Source of the DNA: an uncultured Bacteroidota bacterium
GTDB taxonomy: Bacteria; Bacteroidota; Bacteroidia; 2-12-FULL-35-15
DNA: 64,000 nucleotides
Direction of reading: 5' to 3'
Assembly (NCBI GenBank): GCA_903926385.1
Contig: CAIYIS010000008.1
Coordinates: 30,791 to 94,790 of the forward strand
Shown: positions 53,870-61,126 of the stretch, piece after piece
Numbering within the stretch: position 1 is the stretch's first letter
How the letters are laid out: every line of letters begins with the position of its first letter
Notes under the pieces: model-generated
What the model saw: the letters and a program-made list of their open reading frames with translations, nothing else
What the model was told of the DNA's origin: nothing
The model's database searches: none
Position numbers and translations under genes: made by a program

Positions 53870-55342
53870 TTGAAAAAAGTAATTGTAATAGGGGGCGGAT
53901 TTGCCGGATTAGCTGCAGCAAGCAGTTTAGCCAAAAAGGGATTTGATGTAACATTGCTCGAAAAGAACTGCGACATAGGTGGACGAGCACGCAAATTAAC
54001 CATTAGCGGATTTACTTTCGACATGGGGCCTTCGTGGTATTGGATGCCCGATGTTTTCGAGAATTACTTTAAAGAATTTGGTTCGGTTGTTTCCGACCAT
54101 TATAATTTAATTCGTCTCGACCCATCGTATGCTGTTTTCTTCAGCAAAGAAGAAGTGATGCGCGTACCTGCCAATCTAAACGAATTTTATGCTTTATTCG
54201 AAAAATACGAACCGGGCAGCAGTGTTCAGCTTCGTAAATTTCTGGCCGATGCCGAATACAAGTATAATATCAGCATGTCTGATTTTGTAAACAAACCCAG
54301 CTTATCCCTGCTTGAGTTTATGGATTTTCGTATTCTCTCTGCTGCGGTTAGAATGGACTTATTTAAGTCTATCAGTAAGTGTATAAAAAATCATTTTACC
54401 AATACAAAATTAATTTCCTTACTCGAATTTCCTGTTTTGTTTTTGGGAGCAAAACCAAACGAAACTCCTGCCCTATACAGTATGATGAACTATGCAGATA
54501 TTGTTTTAGGAACCTGGTATCCTATGGGTGGAATGCATAAAATTGTGGAAGCAATGGAAAACATTGCAAAAAAACAGGGTGTTAAAATTAAAACTTTCGA
54601 AAGAGTAGAAAAGATAAACATTGTGGATGGAAAAGCAGTAAGCGTTGTTTCCAATGGAGTTGTTATCCCTGCCGATATTGTAATTGGCGCTGCCGATTAC
54701 CACCATGTAGAACAAAATTTACTGGAAGAAAAATATAGAAATTATAATGAGGAGTATTGGAAAAGCCGAAAGATGGCTCCTTCCTGTTTGATGTATTACA
54801 TAGGTATTGACAAGAAACTTGAAGGGTTGGAACACCATAATTTATTCTTCGATGCTCCATTTGATATACATGCTGAAGAAATTTACGACCGCCCTCAATG
54901 GCCAAGTAATCCATTGTTTTATGCTACTTGTGCATCCAAAACGGATGATTCGGTAGCTCCGGCAGGGAAAGAAAACCTGGTGCTTTTAATCCCGATAGCA
55001 GTGGACATAGAAGATACAGAAGAGATTCGTGAAAAATATTTCAACATCATGATGGATCGTTTGGAACATCTTACCGGACAAAGCATAAAACAACATGTGG
55101 TGGTGAAGATGAGTTATGCCATCAATAATTTTAAAGAAGATTATAATTCGTTTGGAGGGAATGCATACGGATTAGCCAACATATTAAAACAAACTGCCGT
55201 TTTCAAACCAAAATTAATTAATAAAAAAGTAAGTAATCTTTACTATGCGGGTCAACTCACCGTTCCCGGCCCTGGAGTACCTCCTGCTATCATTTCGGGA
55301 CAAGTGGTGGCAAAGGAAATTAGTAAGAAATTCAGCAATTAG
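53870..55342 (+). CDS. crtI: Carotenoid desaturase (CrtI-type phytoene desaturase), TTG start
   Basis: A 490-residue FAD-dependent desaturase. The dinucleotide-binding N-terminus VIVIGGGFAGLAAASSLAKKG follows a TTG start at 53870, with DIGGRARK after it. The C-terminal signature is LYYAGQLTVPGPGVPPAIISG. CrtI enzymes convert phytoene to lycopene; the related CrtD and other desaturases share all these motifs. Being next to crtB and the only desaturase in the operon, phytoene desaturation is the best call. It starts 49 bases after rpe. Confidence 0.9.
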   Translation: MKKVIVIGGGFAGLAAASSLAKKGFDVTLLEKNCDIGGRARKLTISGFTFDMGPSWYWMPDVFENYFKEFGSVVSDHYNLIRLDPSYAVFFSKEEVMRVPANLNEFYALFEKYEPGSSVQLRKFLADAEYKYNISMSDFVNKPSLSLLEFMDFRILSAAVRMDLFKSISKCIKNHFTNTKLISLLEFPVLFLGAKPNETPALYSMMNYADIVLGTWYPMGGMHKIVEAMENIAKKQGVKIKTFERVEKINIVDGKAVSVVSNGVVIPADIVIGAADYHHVEQNLLEEKYRNYNEEYWKSRKMAPSCLMYYIGIDKKLEGLEHHNLFFDAPFDIHAEEIYDRPQWPSNPLFYATCASKTDDSVAPAGKENLVLLIPIAVDIEDTEEIREKYFNIMMDRLEHLTGQSIKQHVVVKMSYAINNFKEDYNSFGGNAYGLANILKQTAVFKPKLINKKVSNLYYAGQLTVPGPGVPPAIISGQVVAKEISKKFSN

Positions 55343-55351
55343 CATTTTAGA

Positions 55352-56188
55352 ATGAAAGATATATACACAGACGTATGTTATAAATGCAGCAAGCTGGTAA
55401 CAAATAATTACAGCACTTCATTTTCGTTAGGGGTACGATTGCTGCACAAAGATTTTGTGATGCCTGTTCATGCTATCTATGGTTTTGTGCGCTTTGCTGA
55501 CGAAATAGTGGATACATTTCATACACATAACAAAAAAGAACTGTTGAATCGTTTTATTGCCGATACACATGATGCCATAAACAATAAAATCAGTCTGAAC
55601 CCCATTTTACACAGTTTTCAGGACACCATCAACCATTACAATATAGATGTGGAACTGGTGAATACTTTTTTGCGAAGCATGGAAATGGATTTGGAAAAAC
55701 AAGAATTCAATCAGGATGTTTACGAGAAATACATATTAGGTTCGGCTGAAGTGGTAGGGTTGATGTGTCTCAAAATATTTGTGGAAGGAGACGAAAAGAA
55801 ATACCTGGAATTAAAGCACGATGCCATGAAGTTGGGTTCTGCTTTTCAGAAAATCAATTTCCTTCGCGACTTAAAAGCCGATTACCACACTCTCGGAAGG
55901 GCTTATTTTCCGAACTTTCAACTCGAATCGTTTAATACAGTCACCAAGAAAGAAATTGAAAAGGATATACAAAAAGATTTTTCAGAAGGATTAAGAGGAA
56001 TTAAATTATTGCCTCGCAAAGCACGTTTCGGAGTATATCTGGCCTATATTTATTACTTCTCCTTATTCACTAAAATAATTAACACTCCTGCCGAAAAGGT
56101 AATGAACACTCGGATTCGCATTTCGGATTCAAAGAAATATTTTCTCTTTTTTGTTTCGTATATCAAACACTCGTTGAATCTTATTTAA
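55352..56188 (+). CDS. crtB: Phytoene synthase
   Basis: A 278-residue squalene/phytoene synthase that would condense two geranylgeranyl diphosphates. It has the substrate- and Mg-binding aspartates in FVRFADEIVDTF, and the second Asp-rich region INFLRDLKADYHTLGRAYFP (RDLKAD, close to the usual RDxxED). N-terminal NYSTSFSLG is typical. It lies 9 bases after crtI, and its stop overlaps the next start (TAATG). A geranylgeranyl diphosphate synthase (crtE) is not in the window. Confidence 0.92.
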   Translation: MKDIYTDVCYKCSKLVTNNYSTSFSLGVRLLHKDFVMPVHAIYGFVRFADEIVDTFHTHNKKELLNRFIADTHDAINNKISLNPILHSFQDTINHYNIDVELVNTFLRSMEMDLEKQEFNQDVYEKYILGSAEVVGLMCLKIFVEGDEKKYLELKHDAMKLGSAFQKINFLRDLKADYHTLGRAYFPNFQLESFNTVTKKEIEKDIQKDFSEGLRGIKLLPRKARFGVYLAYIYYFSLFTKIINTPAEKVMNTRIRISDSKKYFLFFVSYIKHSLNLI

Positions 56189-56682
56189 TGACTAAAAACA
56201 TACTGTATCTACTATCTGTATTTCTGTTTTCGATTGGAGGCTATGCTCAGAATTCAACTTTGGACAGCTACCGTAAAGAGTATGCAAGAGTAAAATCGGA
56301 TAGCGGTACATGTGCTAAACTTTACGAGAAAGTAATTAAAGATAAAAATCCGGACAATACCATTCAATGTTACAAAGGAGCAGTAACAGCGGCTATGGCC
56401 GATTACACCAAAAACAAAAGCGAAAAACTAAAACTTTTTAGAGAAGGAAAAACATTGATTGAACAGTCGATTGCAAAAGACAGCAGTAATGTTGAATTAC
56501 GCTTCCTGCGTTTTACAGTTCAGTCGGCATGCCCGAAAGCACTGGGTTATAACCACCAAATCGAATCCGACAGAACATTTATCATGAGCAATAAAAGTGA
56601 AATAAAAAATCTTTCGGTGAAGAAAAGTATTGACGACTATTTTAAAAAATCAGGGAACAATGTCGACAGTTCAAAAAAATAA
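56188..56682 (+). CDS. Small exported protein inside the carotenoid operon
   Basis: A 164-residue protein with a signal peptide (1-20, ending GGYAQ) and a helical, TPR-like soluble part (TCAKLYEKVIKDKNP, AVTAAMADYTKNKSEKL, SNVELRFLRFTVQSACPKALGYN). The start overlaps the crtB stop, and its end overlaps the cruF-like gene by 23 bases, so it is an integral operon member. I do not recognise the family. An envelope helper for carotenoid placement is speculation. Confidence 0.75.
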   Translation: MTKNILYLLSVFLFSIGGYAQNSTLDSYRKEYARVKSDSGTCAKLYEKVIKDKNPDNTIQCYKGAVTAAMADYTKNKSEKLKLFREGKTLIEQSIAKDSSNVELRFLRFTVQSACPKALGYNHQIESDRTFIMSNKSEIKNLSVKKSIDDYFKKSGNNVDSSKK

Positions 56683-57298
56683 AACATTATTTTATTCCGT
56701 ACTGGCCCTTGTTATCATTCATCTTGCAGGGGTTATTGGCATCAAGTCATCGTGGAGTGCTTTGTTTCTGAGCCTCACTCCTGTCAATTTAATGGTATGC
56801 ACCGCACTCTTTTTTATCAATCATAAAACTAAGAACACTTCGTTTTACGTGTTTGCTATCGTTGTTTTTTTATGCGGCTTTTTTGTAGAAGTGGCAGGAG
56901 TGGCTACAGGCAAGGTGTTTGGAGTGTATACCTATGGAGCCACATTAGGATTAAAACTATTTGCTGTGCCATTGGTAATGGGATTAAACTGGCTGATGTT
57001 AATTTACTGCGCGGGTTGTATCTGTCATAAACTCAAAACAAATATCGTTTTTAAAAGTATAACAGGTGCGGCCATGCTCACTGCTCTTGATATTCTTATA
57101 GAACCATCGGCAATGAGATACGATTTCTGGAACTGGGCTCAATCCATTATTCCAGTTCAAAACTTCGTAGCTTGGTTTGTTATTTCATTTGTGCTGCTGC
57201 TGTTCTTTTTCAAAATGGATATCGAAAAAAACAATGCACTGGCACGACCGTTCTATTTAGTTCAATTAATCTTTTTTGCTTTACTAACCGCCATTTAA
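56660..57298 (+). CDS. Carotenoid biosynthesis membrane protein (CruF-like, DUF422)
   Basis: A 212-residue membrane protein from ATG 56660 with about six to seven helices. The block FFVEVAGVATGKVFGVYTYGATLG, GLNWLMLIYC and the ALDILIEPSAMRYDFWNW segment are the DUF422 / CruF signature. CruF adds water across the psi end of gamma-carotene (1-prime,2-prime hydratase). That would lead to myxol- or saproxanthin-type monocyclic carotenoids when combined with crtZ and a cyclase. The hydratase assignment is by family, not by residues I can test. Confidence 0.8.
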   Translation: MSTVQKNKTLFYSVLALVIIHLAGVIGIKSSWSALFLSLTPVNLMVCTALFFINHKTKNTSFYVFAIVVFLCGFFVEVAGVATGKVFGVYTYGATLGLKLFAVPLVMGLNWLMLIYCAGCICHKLKTNIVFKSITGAAMLTALDILIEPSAMRYDFWNWAQSIIPVQNFVAWFVISFVLLLFFFKMDIEKNNALARPFYLVQLIFFALLTAI

Positions 57299-57309
57299 AA
57301 AACACCTTA

Positions 57310-57792
57310 ATGATATACTTATCTTATCTATTTCTTTTTTTTCTTGCTTTCTTCGGGATGGAATTTGTTGCCTGGTTCAGTCACAAATACATTATGCATG
57401 GTTTTTTATGGAAACTCCACAAAGACCATCACAGAGGCACTTCCACCACTCTTCAAAACAACGATTGGTTTTCCATCATTTTTGCATTGCCAAGTTTCCT
57501 CTTTATTTTCCTTGGCTTTTTGTTCGAAAACTACTTAAATGTGGCTGTTGGTTTTGGTATGACAGCTTATGGTTGCGTTTACTTTTTTGTACACGACATT
57601 TTTGTTCATCAACGCATAAAATTTTTGAGAGATACCACAAACCCCTATATGCTTGCTCTTCGCAGAGCGCACAAATCTCATCACAAAAGCCTGGAAAAAG
57701 AAAACACCGAATCGTTCGGATTCATTATTGTCAATAAAAAATATTTTACAAAAGATAAAACACATCCCGCTTCCAAACACATTACCCGATGA
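57310..57792 (+). CDS. crtZ: Beta-carotene hydroxylase (CrtZ type)
   Basis: A 160-residue di-iron membrane hydroxylase from ATG 57310. All four histidine boxes of the fatty-acid-hydroxylase / CrtZ family are present: His25-x4-His30 (HKYIMH), His37-x2-His40-His41 (HKDHH), His95-x4-His100 (HDIFVH) and His121-x2-His124-His125 (HKSHH). It adds 3-hydroxyl groups to beta-ionone rings. Its end overlaps the lycopene cyclase start by 4 bases (ATGA). Confidence 0.93.
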   Translation: MIYLSYLFLFFLAFFGMEFVAWFSHKYIMHGFLWKLHKDHHRGTSTTLQNNDWFSIIFALPSFLFIFLGFLFENYLNVAVGFGMTAYGCVYFFVHDIFVHQRIKFLRDTTNPYMLALRRAHKSHHKSLEKENTESFGFIIVNKKYFTKDKTHPASKHITR

Positions 57793-58472
57793 ATCATTAC
57801 ACCTACTTTCTCCTCCTCCTCGGTACACTTTCTTATCCTTTGCTCAGAAGCTTTGAGCCAAGAGTGCAGTTTTATAAAAACTTTAAATTCCTTTTTCCTG
57901 CCATTTTATATAGCGCTGTTATTTTTATAGCTGCCGATGTATGGTTTGTAAGGCAGGGCATTTGGTGGTTCAATCCGGAGCATATCACCGGCATTATCCT
58001 TTTTAATCTACCCTTAGAGGAATGTTTGTTTTTCTTTATTGTTCCGTTTTCGTCAGTGTTTATCTATGATGTATTGAATTATTTTGTAAAAAAAGATGTA
58101 TTAAAAAACTACACTAAAATCATAACCATTGTCTTTTGCCTTATTTTACTGGCTACAGCCATTGTTTACCAACACCGATTTTACACCCTCTTTTATTGCC
58201 TTGCTCTGGCCATCTATTTACTTTTCCATCAGTTTGTATTAAAATCAACCTATCTGGGCCGTTTTTATTTATTATGGACTATACTCATCATTCCGTTTTT
58301 ATTGTTCGATGGCCTCGCCACATGGATACCCATTGTATATTACAACGATAATTTCATAACCGGATTCCACGTATTTACAACCCCTATCGAAGATTTAATT
58401 TATGGCATCCTGCAAATATTGCTTGTAATCGGGGCTTATGAGTGGATGAAGAGAAGGGGAAAAGAGATATGA
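57789..58472 (+). CDS. Lycopene cyclase (fused CrtYc-CrtYd type)
   Basis: A 227-residue membrane protein with two internal copies of the heterodimeric/fungal-type lycopene cyclase unit. Each has a conserved P-x-E-[E/D] motif in a helix, at about residue 75 (LPLEECLFF) and about 199 (TPIEDLIYG). It forms beta-ionone rings from lycopene, giving gamma- or beta-carotene for CrtZ and CruF. It is the last gene of the operon and overlaps crtZ by 4 bases. Confidence 0.88.
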   Translation: MNHYTYFLLLLGTLSYPLLRSFEPRVQFYKNFKFLFPAILYSAVIFIAADVWFVRQGIWWFNPEHITGIILFNLPLEECLFFFIVPFSSVFIYDVLNYFVKKDVLKNYTKIITIVFCLILLATAIVYQHRFYTLFYCLALAIYLLFHQFVLKSTYLGRFYLLWTILIIPFLLFDGLATWIPIVYYNDNFITGFHVFTTPIEDLIYGILQILLVIGAYEWMKRRGKEI

Positions 58473-58563
58473 GATGTGAGATATGAGATATGGGAAGCAG
58501 GAAATAATTTCAGATTTCAAATTTCAGATTAATCAATCGCCATTCAACAATCGCCAATAAAAC

Positions 58564-58699
58564 GAGATTCCTCACTGCGTTCGGAATGACAGGCATTGTA
58601 TGGTGAGGGGGGAAAAAAGAGGAGGCGACTGCGAAGCAGCCGCCTCCTCTTTTCTTATAAAAAACTGACATTGTCATTCCGAACGAAGTGAGGAATCTC
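58564..58699. mobile_element. REP/MITE-like palindromic element, copy 1
   Basis: Inverted 28-base arms (58564-58591 and 58672-58699) differ at one position. They enclose a strong hairpin at 58619-58649: a 9-bp stem, one mismatch, then CTGC-GAA-GCAG. The cap GCGAAGC is the sequence known to form an exceptionally stable DNA mini-hairpin. No transposase is encoded. Copy 2 at 60427 is the same family in opposite orientation. GAGATATGAG-type simple repeats lie on the left and TCAATAATCAAT-type on the right. Confidence 0.85.
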
Positions 58700-58741
58700 T
58701 CAATAATCAATCAACAATAATCATTAATCAATAAACAAGAG

Positions 58742-59152
58742 TCAACCACCAATCAAATCTCTCCCCAACTGACGAAGCACATCTTGCCAATGTTGCCAGC
58801 GCTGGCATCTGCACTCGCGTTTTAATTTGCGGGCCACACGTTTCGATATCCACAGCTCAGAGCCATCTTTAATAGGAATTACATCTATTTCGAAAGGATG
58901 CTTTTCGTCTTCTATCACATAATTGAGATTAACCATTCGGCTGCGATGAATAATAAGCAGCCCCAGCTTACTATATAATTTGCCCATCGTTTGTATTTTG
59001 ACCGGACTCAAATACACATTACCATTGGCAGCTGCTACCAACGATCTGCGACCTTTAGAAATGGCATACTTTATCTCACTTACGGGTAAATATACTTTGC
59101 GGTATTTGTTATAAACGGGTATTGTATTGGCAGGTGGAATATTCTTTTTCAT
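58742..59152 (-). CDS. Stand-alone LytTR DNA-binding domain protein
   Basis: A 136-residue protein covering a LytTR domain without a receiver: KGRRSLVAAANGNVYLSPVKI, LGLLIIHRSRMVNLNYV and a terminal basic helix (KRVARKLKRECRCQRWQHW). The region HRSRMVNLNYV matches the HRS-x-[L/V]VN-x-x-Y[I/V] LytTR core strongly. Without a receiver it may act constitutively or be modulated by a protein partner. It is bracketed, with the next gene, by the two inverted palindromic elements. Confidence 0.8.
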   Translation of the reverse strand: MKKNIPPANTIPVYNKYRKVYLPVSEIKYAISKGRRSLVAAANGNVYLSPVKIQTMGKLYSKLGLLIIHRSRMVNLNYVIEDEKHPFEIDVIPIKDGSELWISKRVARKLKRECRCQRWQHWQDVLRQLGRDLIGG

Positions 59153-59236
59153 AAATATTGCAATTTTTAAAATTATTGAAGTGCAAAATTAATTGTTATC
59201 TAAATATAAATTCATTTTTCTACTAAAGTTTTTTCT

Positions 59237-59309
59237 CGTTAAGTCAACCCTACGGCCCCTTTCCCGACATTTCGGAAAAGGGGCTTAGGCTGATGTTGAA
59301 AAATTAACG
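59237..59309 (-). other. Nested multi-stem structure after the FN3-like gene
   Basis: Three nested complementary pairs occur: CGTTAA (59237-59242) with TTAACG (59304-59309), CAAC (59245-59248) with GTTG (59295-59298), and an 11-bp stem with one mismatch (59256-59266 with 59273-59283). No U-run follows on either strand, so it is not a simple terminator. It could be an RNA structure at the 3-prime end of the FN3-like mRNA. Confidence 0.5.
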
Positions 59310-59310
59310 A

Positions 59311-60219
59311 TTAATTATAAGGCACATTTACACCTTGCGATGGAGCCCACAGGCCCGGTTGTTTTTTACCAATAGCCACCATTATAAAACTAACCATTTC
59401 GCCCGGAGTAAGGCCGCTAATTATCTGGCGAGAAGTCCCAATTTGGGAGTGCCAGGTAGCAGCATCGTAGGTTGTTCCTTTGCCATAATAAACAATATAA
59501 TTTTTGGCATATTTTATTGCTTTGCAGCTCACCCCCACTTTGCCAGTTCCTTTGGTGGTGTTGAGTTTAAACACTGTAGCTGCCAACTGCTCGTTATGAT
59601 GAACTCCTTTTTGACGAACAGCCACACCAGTAAGCGCAAACAAAGGCAAATTGCCATTGGCAAGCGTAGCGCAGGAGTTAATCATGGTCATAAAATTTTG
59701 ACGCAACTGCGTATCCAAGGTATTAAGCATAGCACGGTCGGCAGTGGTTACATCTTTATAATTCATGCTGGCCAATGGTAGCAAACTGGTGCAAATGGCT
59801 TCTACATCGGTTACCGAAGGCACACAGTCGGCCATAGCGGTAATAACACTAATGCGCGGAAACTTATCGCTTACATACGCACATAAATTGAGGGGATTTA
59901 ATTTACTTAAACCCGGTGAAGGAATAATGGAGGAGTAAGGCGGAGTGGGCAAAGCGGTAAGGGTTAAAAGCGCTTTTTTGGTTTCCCTGGCCACTGTTTC
60001 CTTTTCTTTCTGATTCAGCAATTTTAATTTTGCCGGCTTTTCCTGGTTGCCGGTATTGGCTCCGGTTACCCCCAGCAGGACAATGCCCCTTTGAGTTATT
60101 TTTTTTCCGATTGCATGTTTTGTTTGCTCTCTGTCCAGAAAATCAAACAACGATGCAACACCTCTATCGCCCCCTATTAAAGCAGACTCTAAGGATTTTT
60201 GATTTTTACTTTTTTTCAT
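59311..60219 (-). CDS. Fibronectin-type-III-like protein (longer relative of 40085)
   Basis: A 302-residue protein from ATG 60219 (MKKSKNQKSL), cytoplasmic by sequence. The middle is helical (DVTTADRAMLNTLDTQLRQNFMTM), and the last ~100 residues form a fibronectin-III-like module (VGVSCKAIKYAKNYIVYYGKG, TYDAATWHSQIG, ISGLTPGEMVSFIMVAIGKKQPG). Residues ~20-75 are Lys-rich. It resembles the protein at 40085 in layout only, not closely in sequence. Function unknown. It lies between the two inverted palindromic elements. Confidence 0.65.
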   Translation of the reverse strand: MKKSKNQKSLESALIGGDRGVASLFDFLDREQTKHAIGKKITQRGIVLLGVTGANTGNQEKPAKLKLLNQKEKETVARETKKALLTLTALPTPPYSSIIPSPGLSKLNPLNLCAYVSDKFPRISVITAMADCVPSVTDVEAICTSLLPLASMNYKDVTTADRAMLNTLDTQLRQNFMTMINSCATLANGNLPLFALTGVAVRQKGVHHNEQLAATVFKLNTTKGTGKVGVSCKAIKYAKNYIVYYGKGTTYDAATWHSQIGTSRQIISGLTPGEMVSFIMVAIGKKQPGLWAPSQGVNVPYN

Positions 60220-60426
60220 ATTTAAAAAATTTATGATTAAACATGGCGCAAAAGTAGAATGCACTTTTATACCTTTTACAAATCAAAATTAATAACAGCC
60301 ATAATTGTAACGAAAGTACATTTTAGGATTGAGATTTGAGATATGAGATATGAGATGTGAGACACATTCTAATCCCAAATTCTCAATACTCAAATCTAAT
60401 TCTCAATAGTCAATAAAAAATCAAAA

Positions 60427-60561
60427 GAGATTCCTCACTACGTTCGGAATGACAAGTTCAGGTTTTTATGGGAGAGGCGGATTCGGCTGCGAAGCAGCCA
60501 AATCCGCCTCTCCCCTCCCCCACCACACAATGCCTGTCATTCCGAACGCAGTGAGGAATCT
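60427..60561. mobile_element. REP/MITE-like palindromic element, copy 2 (inverted)
   Basis: Arms at 60427-60454 and 60535-60561 are the same 27-28-base sequence as in copy 1 except for one variable base. The central hairpin (60472-60512) has a 12-bp stem, a mismatch and a 6-bp stem capped by GCGAAGC. The stem bases differ from copy 1, but pairing is preserved. Matching half-sequences show that copy 2 is inserted in the opposite orientation. A further 13-bp inverted pair (60328-60340 and 60582-60594) encloses the element. Confidence 0.85.
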
Positions 60562-60667
60562 AAGCTACCAAAATCTCAATTCTCAAATCTCAATACTCAA
60601 ATCTAATTCTCAATAATCAATATGCATTAATCAATAAACGAGTCTTTTTTTATCTTAGTTCTCTGGG

Positions 60668-60940
60668 AAAATAGCTATGTTGTGAGGAGAAATAGCTTAG
60701 TTGCGTGGAGAAATAGCTATGTTGTGAGGAGAAATAGATATGTTGCATGGAGAAATAGCTATGTAGTGTGGAGAAATAGATATGTTGCGCGGAGAAATAG
60801 CAATGTTGCGTGGAGAAATAGCTATGTTGCGCGAAGAAATAGATATGTTGTGAGGAGAAATAGCTTAGTTGTGCCGAGATATAGCTATTTGCTGAGCAAT
60901 AATAGCTAAGTTGCGTGGAGAAATAGCTATGTTTTTTCTC
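60668..60940. repeat. 21-bp tandem array 3, 13 units in perfect register
   Basis: Thirteen 21-base units of the type GAAATAGCTATGTTGCGTGG plus one base run without insertions or deletions; unit 11 is the most diverged. Most units contain an ATAGCTAT-like palindrome (variants TAGATAT, TAGCTTAG). The array lies upstream of the gene at 61127. Long stop-free frames inside it are a by-product of the repeat length. Confidence 0.95.
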
Positions 60941-61025
60941 TTTTTGCAAATGGCAAAGTTTATTTAAAGTTGGATTAACCCAATGCTTTCTTTTAGATTA
61001 ACATTGATAATCAATGATATTTTTA

Positions 61026-61033
61026 TATTTTTG
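61026..61033 (+). promoter_or_regulatory. Candidate promoter for the gene at 61127
   Basis: TATTTTTG matches TAnnTTTG. An ATTG at 61004-61007 gives a -33-like element with an 18-base spacer. The leader would be about 85-90 bases. Confidence 0.4.
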
Positions 61034-61126
61034 TGGGGGATATAAAATTAATATCATTAATATTTGGAATGTGCTAACTTGAAACACACGAACTATACAA
61101 ATAGAAACAATTAAATACAAAACAAT

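Larger units (their letters stand above)
60220..61126. other. 907-base gene-free region with palindromic element and array 3
   Basis: This divergent intergenic region holds GAGATATGAG simple repeats (60328-60360), palindromic element copy 2 (60427-60561), CTCAATACTCAA-type simple repeats (60570-60642), the 21-bp array 3 (60668-60940) and a promoter for the gene at 61127. I see no gene in it. Confidence 0.8.

Noticed and set aside
58564..58699. Bidirectional terminator between lycopene cyclase and LytTR genes
   Set aside because: The same sequence recurs inverted at 60427 with dispersed arms and no T-run, so it is better explained as a mobile palindromic element, although it could incidentally stop transcription.
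60650..60949. Open frames inside array 3 (Tyr/Ser/Gln-rich heptads on the minus strand, Arg/Asn-rich on the plus strand)
   Set aside because: Same artefact of a stop-free 21-base unit; both strands are open at once and the composition is that of the DNA repeat.
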